Shown here piece after piece: positions 5,937 to 6,683 of a DNA stretch of 6,683 nucleotides. The notes beneath the pieces are model-generated. The model saw nothing but the letters and a program-made list of their open reading frames with translations, made no database searches and was not told the origin of the DNA. The position numbers were made by a program, and so were the translations under genes. Positions within the stretch are counted from its first letter, which is position 1. Every line of letters begins with the position of its first letter. This DNA is from Chryseobacterium sp. UBA6632. GTDB taxonomy: Bacteria; Bacteroidota; Bacteroidia; Flavobacteriales; Weeksellaceae. The stretch covers positions 1 through 6,683 of the forward strand of contig DKLU01000104.1 of assembly GCA_002455915.1 (NCBI GenBank), given 5' to 3'.

Positions 5937-6683
5937 ATGAATTCGGTTAAAACGTATACACTTTTTACAGATCAGGATATTTATCTTTTTAAAGAAGGTA
6001 AGCATTATAAGCTGTATGAGAAATTCGGTACACATTCTGCAGAGAAAGATGGGGTAAAAGGTGTTTATTTTTCGGTTTGGGCTCCAAATGCGAAAAAAGT
6101 TTCAGTTATAGGTAACTTCAATAACTGGAATCATAAAGATCATATTTTATTTCCGCGCTGGGATGAATCCGGAATTTGGGAAGGATTTATTGCCGGTTTA
6201 ACGTGGGGAACTTTATATAAATATGCCATTGAAACTCCTCGCGGAGAAATTTTAGAAAAAAGTGATCCTTATGCTTTAAGCTGGGAACAAAATATTCAGG
6301 CAGCGTCGATGGTTTCTACCAATTGGTATGAATGGAATGATAAAGAATGGCTTGAGAACCGTTGGAAAAAGAATAGCTTAAATGCTCCGATTTCTGTGTA
6401 CGAAATGCATTTGGGCTCGTGGGTAAGGTATGAAAATGATCCCGACCGTTTTTTGAATTATCGGGATGTGGCAAAAAAACTGGTTCCTTATATAAAAGAG
6501 ATGGGTTTTACGCACGTAGAATTTATGCCTTTGATGGAATACCCGTATGATCCGAGTTGGGGTTATCAGATTACAGGTTTTTTTGCGGCAAATTCACGTT
6601 TTGGATCGCCACAGGATTTAATGTTTCTGATTGATGAGCTTCACAGAAATGAAATTGGCGTTATTCTCGATTGGGTTCCGTCG
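5937..6683 (+). CDS. glgB: 1,4-alpha-glucan branching enzyme GlgB, 5' part
   Basis: The first 249 codons are present; the gene runs off the right edge. GlgB (GH13, EC 2.4.1.18) transfers short alpha-1,4-glucan chains to 6-hydroxyls and creates the branches of glycogen in the cytosol. Residues 1-30 are a short leader (MNSVKTYTLFTDQDIYLFKE) ending in the family-typical LYEKFGTH (26-33). Residues 42-115 form the CBM48 domain with VYFSVWAPNAKKV and GNFNNWN (59-65). The catalytic barrel begins at ISVYEMHLGSW (152-162) and includes MGFTHVEFMPLMEYPYDPSWGYQ (189-211) and RFGSPQDL (221-228). The last residues, VILDWVPS, are the first catalytic-barrel conserved region (DWVPxH). The extra N1 module of E. 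coli GlgB is absent, so this is the short form, usually 630-660 residues. ATG at 5937 is preferred; a GTG codon lies directly before it in frame. It is divergent from the CBM48-esterase gene. Confidence 0.95.
   Translation, partial: MNSVKTYTLFTDQDIYLFKEGKHYKLYEKFGTHSAEKDGVKGVYFSVWAPNAKKVSVIGNFNNWNHKDHILFPRWDESGIWEGFIAGLTWGTLYKYAIETPRGEILEKSDPYALSWEQNIQAASMVSTNWYEWNDKEWLENRWKKNSLNAPISVYEMHLGSWVRYENDPDRFLNYRDVAKKLVPYIKEMGFTHVEFMPLMEYPYDPSWGYQITGFFAANSRFGSPQDLMFLIDELHRNEIGVILDWVPS

Noticed and set aside
1..6683. CRISPR array, tRNA, rRNA, insertion sequence or phage gene
   Set aside because: No regularly spaced repeats, cloverleaf-like sequence, transposase motif or terminal inverted repeats were seen; gene density and codon style are uniform.

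Overview
The window is AT-rich, has A-rich gene leaders without Shine-Dalgarno sequences, and carries two perfect matches to the Bacteroidetes -7 promoter consensus TAnnTTTG. Together with the gene content this points to a flavobacterium, probably of the Chryseobacterium/Elizabethkingia type. The genus is a guess from the style of the proteins; no ribosomal RNA or other marker gene is present. All predicted proteins look cytosolic: none shows a signal peptide or membrane segment.

Region 1 (1-3037, minus strand, transcribed right to left) is a tight run of four genes separated by 31-51 bases. In order of transcription they are a 403-residue ATP-grasp ligase, a 237-residue stand-alone alpha/beta-hydrolase of the esterase D/Fes type, a second and different 318-residue ATP-grasp ligase, and the first 12 codons of a GCS2 (YbdK-like) carboxylate-amine ligase that runs off the left edge. 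Three unrelated-looking ATP-dependent amide-forming enzymes plus a serine hydrolase, with no carrier protein or NRPS in sight, suggest a pathway for a small peptide-like or gamma-glutamyl-type metabolite. The product is unknown and this is the most interesting part of the window.

Region 2 (3038-3178) is a 141-base intergenic gap. It holds a candidate promoter for region 1 and an imperfect tandem direct repeat that may be a regulatory site.

Region 3 (3179-5720, minus strand) is a two-gene unit with only 4 bases between the genes: an esterase-fold hydrolase with an N-terminal CBM48-like glycan-binding domain, then an M17 leucyl aminopeptidase with all catalytic residues intact.

Region 4 (5721-5936) is a divergent promoter region of 216 bases, with a perfect TAnnTTTG match toward the right and a 26-base inverted repeat followed by a T run in the presumed leader of the next gene.

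Region 5 (5937-6683, plus strand) is the 5' part (249 codons) of glgB, the glycogen branching enzyme. It is cut by the right edge within the first conserved catalytic motif of its GH13 barrel. Divergence from a CBM48-carrying esterase, with a closely matching GNFNxWNxKD motif in both proteins, suggests that the hydrolase is tied to glycogen or alpha-glucan metabolism.
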